Positions 59,235 to 64,000 of a stretch of 64,000 bases of DNA are shown here, one piece after another. A program made the position numbers and the translations under genes. The notes beneath the pieces are model-generated. The model was not told where the DNA came from and did no database searches. It was given only the letters and a program-made list of their open reading frames with translations. The DNA is from Calycina herbarum (lineage: Eukaryota > Ascomycota > Leotiomycetes > Helotiales > Pezizellaceae). The stretch covers positions 124,001 through 188,000 of the forward strand of contig LLEY01000045.1 of assembly GCA_001414485.1 (NCBI GenBank), given 5' to 3'. Position 1 is the first letter of the stretch; each line of letters starts with the position of its first letter.

Positions 59235-60281
59235 TTAGTTCTCTCGTGTCGACCTTTTCAACTTCTCTCCCGTCTTCTCATCTGCTCTCTTCCGTCGATT
59301 GCTGCTCGTGACCGCCAGCTCTTGCGACTTCAAGTACAACGGTTCTATATATATAGAGTTAAGATGAGTTATTGCCTTATTAGAGATTTGAAAGTCGTAT
59401 CCCTTATATCCACATTGAAGTGGTAACAATATCTCCTAAAATCCCCTAGACTTGACGCCCTTAAACAGCAGAACCAAAACCTCCTAGAAAGCTCGAGCGT
59501 TTCTTTCTAATAACTTTTGGAAATCTCTATCACAGATTGCCTGAATCACTTTCCCTACGTATAGACTTAATACCAACGCCTTTTGAAGCACGATTACAAA
59601 GCGTCCTACTAGGCATACCCTTTCATGTGCTTTTAACAACTCCTAAAGAGCGCTTAGGCCACGTGTAATAAGGTTAATATCCTCGACAATTTCAAAGACA
59701 GATCCGTACAAAATCGAGTTACCATTACTAAGGGTAGCGTAAAGAGCCTCTATCGGAATCTATATAACGTCCTTAGGTGTTTAGTAGAAGAAAACTACGT
59801 CGTCGAGTAAGGTAATATCTTATAGCAGAATTAAATCATATTCTCTATACTTAAGTTTTACCTGTCCTCGGAAGACTTCTAAGTTTTTTAGAGTTAAGAG
59901 TATAAAAAGCTAGCACTTTTCATATTCTACATCGGTCCCTACACCTAGCAGAGCTAAGTTGCTAGTTTCGTTAATATAGAAATTAAACGTAGTACTACTC
60001 TGATATATATTTATTATTATCTTCTTCCTAGTTGTTTAGTTAGCAATTTCGAGTTTACTAGTACCTGTAGAAAGCTCCAGCTTTAGCCCTTCTATCCCTT
60101 GAAGCTTAATGCCAGTGACGACACTACATCCCTTATACTACGCAGTTAGCTGAAATCCTAATACGAGGACCTCCTGAACCTGTCTCCGCTTTACTAGCCT
60201 TGGCTTATTTAAACAGGAGCTTAAGAGTTTCTTATAAGAGGGGTAATTACTGGTTAGAATATATTCGCTAATATTAAACAT
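59235..60281 (-). pseudogene. RIP-hit gene of 348 codons, unknown family
   Basis: A single minus-strand frame from ATG 60281 (MFNISEYILTSNYPSYKKLL) to the stop at 59235 spans exactly 349 codons with about nine TAA/TAG stops and no indel. Readable parts: KRRQVQEVLVLGFQLTA, SCSVV-like core with GIKLQGIEGLKLELSTGT, ETSNLALLGVGTDVEYEKC, LEVFRGQVKLKYREYDLILL, GNSILYGSVFEIVEDINLIT and KALVLSLYVGKVIQAICDRD; the C-terminus is basic (SSNRRKRADEKTGEKLKR). Intact frame over 1 kb despite the stops argues for a real gene until RIP. I do not recognise it. Confidence 0.6.
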
Positions 60282-60677
60282 AATCAGTATTTAATAGTTC
60301 CTCTAATTCCGTTTATCGACATTCGTTAGAGGGAAACAACGAGAAAAGCAAGGAATTAAATTCAGCTTTTTTAAAGCTATACTATTACTTCTATATTTTT
60401 TAATAATTATTTAAGACATTAATAGTTAATATTCCTCTCTTAATTCTACATTTGATAGCTAAGTGCTCGTCGGACTCTCTACCTACGAATAGGGAGGCAT
60501 TAGTAGTATACCGTTTTAGTTAACGATAATCGGGTTTTACGAGGTTGAAACTGCGGTTATAGATGTTTCTATGCTATTTAGCTCTTTTACTATCTATTTA
60601 GCGTCTTCTCTCGTTACCCCTAAAGATCTATCAGCGAAGTCTATCTAAAACTTAGCACCTTTCAGCTTATTTTAATG
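60282..60677. other. RIP-affected spacer
   Basis: No feature recognised upstream of the relic. Confidence 0.35.
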
Positions 60678-60736
60678 CTCCTAGACACCTCTTTAATACT
60701 CCTAGACACCTCTTTAATACTCCTAGACACCTCTTA
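60678..60736. repeat. Tandem repeat, 21 bp x ~2.8
   Basis: ctcctagacacctctttaata repeated nearly perfectly (60678, 60699, 60720). Lack of differences between units shows recent expansion or little RIP here. Confidence 0.9.
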
Positions 60737-61348
60737 CTTAGTTAACTATAGACTCTATTATAATAATCTCCTTATCTCTATGTTTGGTTTCTAGGTACTA
60801 TATATTTGATTTTATATCTAATTTTATCGAATCTCTCCGACCAGTTTTCTCTACTAGAGCGAGTGGTTTTTGGCGTCGCGGAGGCTAGATGAGGTCTTAC
60901 GCTAGATCAGTCTACCGCTTTGTAGTCAGCTCCTGGTTCACCTATTCAATCCAACGCTGCTGAATATTCTGAAGTTTGTCCATTTTAATGTTTTAAAGAA
61001 TGAATTACGTAAAGTGGTTTGAAATATAAAATGATAATGCGGAAGTAGTGCGATGGACGACTCTGTAGGCAGTTTTGTACGGTGTGCGAAAATGTGCGGT
61101 GCGCGAAAATGTCGGATTTTAAAAGATTCACCGCCAGCTAATCGCGAGCAGGAGTTCTGTATTAGCGACCGGCGCATTGCTTCGACCCGACCGACTTGAC
61201 CCGCGCCGATTTGTCTACCGTGTCCAAGTAGCAGCTCCGTTGTTTCTCGATCGAATCCCGATCCCGACTTCTACGTCTAACACAAGCTCACAACAACATA
61301 TCAAAACCCCAATCCAAATCCGTCTGCCGAAAACCCCAGCCCACTCCG

Positions 61349-61696
61349 ATGGTAAGTGACGACGATCCAAAAAAAACAGCAATGGCCGCTATCAATCCAC
61401 ATCGATTCCGCTTCCAGCGAAACCCGTACCCCGACCTCGGACGCCCTAAATGGATCGCTGTCTATGATAAGGTTGGTTGCAGTCGGGTTGTTTTGTTCTA
61501 CACTACTGACCAGAACATCTACAGGAACGAGAAAGACGAGGTTCTTCAGCTGTTTGATGTTATTTGCGAACAAATCCCCAAAAATACCCCTCGCGCACAA
61601 CCAAATCTCAACGACGTCAAAAGCGAGTGGAGAGCAGGATATATTTGGCGACTAGTCTGCCGGGATGCCAATATCCGCCCAGAGTTTGAAGCCTGA
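61349..61696 (+). CDS. Small hypothetical protein, 115 aa
   Basis: ATG 61349 to TGA 61694-61696, normal GC and codon use in a non-RIP stretch. Basic start (HRFRFQRNPYPDLGRPKW), then IAVYDKVGCSRVVLFYTTDQ, KDEVLQLFDVICEQIPKNTP and WRAGYIWRLVCRDANI. No known domain, no signal peptide. The start is followed by GTAAGT-like bases (atggtaagt), so an intron beginning at this ATG is possible and the true gene may be spliced. Family unknown. Confidence 0.5.
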   Translation: MVSDDDPKKTAMAAINPHRFRFQRNPYPDLGRPKWIAVYDKVGCSRVVLFYTTDQNIYRNEKDEVLQLFDVICEQIPKNTPRAQPNLNDVKSEWRAGYIWRLVCRDANIRPEFEA

Positions 61697-63520
61697 TTGC
61701 CAAATCGAGGATAGCGACGGCACACTACAGGGTGCTGGGGAAATGCGGATTCCGACTATCGTACTACCCCCGGAGTTGTAGCGAGATTGAGCGAAGCATT
61801 CAAGGACGATCGGATTCGATTCTACAGATAACAATGATCCTTCGTGATTAGGAAATCAAGTGGATATAGAGTGAGGGGTTTTACTTTTGTGAAGCTGGAG
61901 GTTGATTTCTCAAGGCTGGGATATAGAGAAGCTTATCGCGATCATCCACTAGGCCTGCCAACAGTTCACTCCACCGGAAGATTGTCGATGGCTCTTTAAT
62001 TTGATAGCACGATCATGATAATTTCCGGCGGGGTGGGTTGGTGGAGGCGTGCAAGCTTGGCCGGCTGTTTTGTAGGGGACCTCCTCGCGAAGTCCCTTCA
62101 CAGGCGCGTTTACCCTATAAGCGCTATAGGGAAGGTATTCTACAAGTAGGCGTTTGATTAGCGCGCGAACCAATGATTATTTAAATTAGTACTAAGACTT
62201 CTTCTTAATATATATCCCAATTGGCTGTATTGCGCCCATGCTATGTGGTTAGCGCCAAATTCAGCTGACACGGCGAAAATCGGCGCTTAGTGTCCCCTGT
62301 AAGGAAGTATAAATACTGTTTAAGGGCATAACAAAAATCGGCACAGATTCCCGTTAGCAAATTTGTATCAAAAATCAAAAATTTACGATCAAATGATCAC
62401 AGCAATTGCTTTTAGTTGATTTACGCTACGTGAACTGCGGTGCGAGATCTGATCCCTTATTAGACCTTTCTCTATTTAATATAACGCTTGACATTGGTGA
62501 AGCTAGACGCTATTTTCAGACAGAACTCCTCTTCAGTACCTTTTTATCCTACTTTAAGCTTCAGTTAGATAGGCCACTTTTCAACAATTGTATTACTTTT
62601 CTTCATCTTAACACCTAGATCTGTAGAGATCTACTCGAAATCGTAGAACACTATATAACTAACGAATAATCAGTTTTAACGCTACTAATACCTACCTAAG
62701 ACGTACCGGCTAAAAAATTTATTAATATCAAGTACTAGATAACGCGTATCCTATATTCTCGTTATATTAGCATCGTTTATAGAAAGTATTAGAGAAAACA
62801 GAAGGTATTTAGTAAGAAACTATATATTAGAGGTTTCGTCTATTAGATTCTCTCTCTTTACTACCTCTTTAACTGTATTAATAAAGAGAGTGATAAATAT
62901 CGTATATATATTCTATTAAAGTAATTATAAGAAGAGAGATAAAAGAGAAAGCGTATTCTAGATTCTAATATAACTACTATTATAAATATTAGCTATTTTA
63001 TAATATTTTAGTTAGAGTTTAGTTAGCCTACTAAGAAATATACCTCTACTCTAGTATATCTATTATATTTAAGATACTAGAGTAATTCTCTAGTATTAAT
63101 ATTATAGAGTATAAAGTAGATTTTAGTTTTCTAAAGACGATCTAAGAATCTTTCTATTATATTATAAATAAAAATAAAAATTTACTATACTAGTCTTAAG
63201 ATATAAGCGATGATATCTATTAGACGTCTAAGACCGGCTATCTACTAGAGAGGTTAGTCTAATTATCTAAAGACTAGCTTTTTTATCTCTAGAAAAATAT
63301 ACTACGTAGTTAAAGTTAGAATTAATCAAATATCTCTAGAGATACTTACGGATTTAGAGTATTAAATACTATTCGAGAATACCTGAATAGTATAAGTATA
63401 TAATTCTTTTAAAATTTCTACTTAGTAATTCGTATAAAGAGCGACGTATCTTTGAAATACTATCGGTTCTAGTAATCTAATCTTTCTAGAGTAAGAGTTA
63501 TAGTTCTCTGAATTACTATA
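61697..63520. other. Spacer grading from normal to RIP-degraded
   Basis: 61697-62160 has near-normal GC, with a short inverted repeat ccctataagcgctataggg around 62110-62135. From about 62600 the sequence is AT-rich with no gene recognised. Confidence 0.4.
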
Positions 63521-63708
63521 TATAACGAAACTTAAACGAACTAAACAAAGGTAACTAAGTCTCGAAGGTTAGTATACTAATAAGAAGTACAGATACGCCG
63601 GGTTATTTACTTAGAAGTGAACTCGTTACTTATATCAAAGATATTAAATAAGATAATAAGATTAATAACTAAAGTTAAGTACAAAGCTTCTATCTAATAG
63701 CAGATGTA
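63521..63708 (-). repeat. Chromovirus LTR, interrupted
   Basis: Starts tataac (mutated TGTAAC), follows the LTR consensus for 188 bp to gcagatgta, where a second LTR begins. The missing part should lie beyond the window. Confidence 0.85.
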
Positions 63709-64000
63709 TATAACGAAACTTAAACGAACTAAACAAAGATAACTAAGTCTCGAAGGTTAGTATATAAGTAAGAAGTATAGATACGCTAGGTTGTTTACTT
63801 AGAAGTAAACTCGTTACTTATATTAAAGATATTAAATAAGATAATAAGATTAATAACTAAAGTTAAGTACAAAGCTTCTATCTAATAACAGACGTACTAG
63901 TCTTATATAGAACCTTCGTTTATATTTTAGAGTCCTGCTTAGTAGAAGTCTCGAAGATAGAGTCCGACTCTATTTCTAAGACTTCTTAAAACTAGACTCT
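63709..64000 (-). mobile_element. Second chromovirus LTR inserted into the first, cut by window end
   Basis: Again tataacgaaactt at 63709 and continuing through the LTR middle (ttatatag at 63905) to the window end. Its insertion point is inside the older LTR, in the cagacgtg segment. Confidence 0.85.

Overview
The window looks like an accessory, transposon-rich block from a filamentous ascomycete (Pezizomycotina; the HET, patatin, SET and DUF-type relatives suggest Leotiomycetes, but that is inference). Evidence: short GT-AG introns of 47-104 bp, HET-domain genes, a Ty3/Gypsy chromovirus, and very strong C-to-T/G-to-A mutation of repeated DNA, the pattern of repeat-induced point mutation (RIP). 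Most of the window is AT-rich sequence in which old open frames survive but are peppered with TAA/TAG.

Layout. 1-6816: a RIP-degraded chromovirus copy (minus strand). 6.8-8.4 kb: relics. 8.4-12.6 kb: a tandem-unit dispersed repeat, a broken aminoglycoside-phosphotransferase-like gene, and a broken HET fragment abutting a chromodomain module. 12.6-19.5 kb is the only clearly intact island: a DUF7924-like gene and, on the minus strand, an eight-exon 1690-aa gene with an N-terminal HSP90-like ATPase and a C-terminal NO VEIN/DUF3883-like domain, reconstructed here exon by exon with every junction in frame. 20-24 kb: a MULE transposase tail, a truncated HET gene, a solo LTR with perfect target-site duplication (TSD), and a small hypothetical.

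24.3-32.05 kb: an FtsJ-like methyltransferase pseudogene (about 17 stops, no indel) whose start codon was hit by a second chromovirus copy (two 463-bp LTRs, TSD CCATG). 32-44.7 kb: decayed HET, coiled-coil-like, Cys-rich, SET-domain and unknown genes, with another solo LTR (TSD GTAAG). 44.6-48.5 kb: second copies of the tandem-unit repeat and of the chromodomain module, plus a 192-bp solo LTR (TSD AGCAT).

48.5-52.5 kb: a third chromovirus copy (plus strand, 5'-truncated). It abuts a patatin-like pseudogene (52.5-54.8 kb) that also carries a solo LTR. 55.1-58.7 kb: a nearly full-length STE23/insulysin pseudogene. 59.2-60.3 kb: a RIP-hit unknown gene without indels. 61.3-61.7 kb: a small probably real gene. 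63.5-64 kb: one chromovirus LTR inserted into another. The picture is a graveyard of accessory genes inactivated by RIP, with one surviving gene island.
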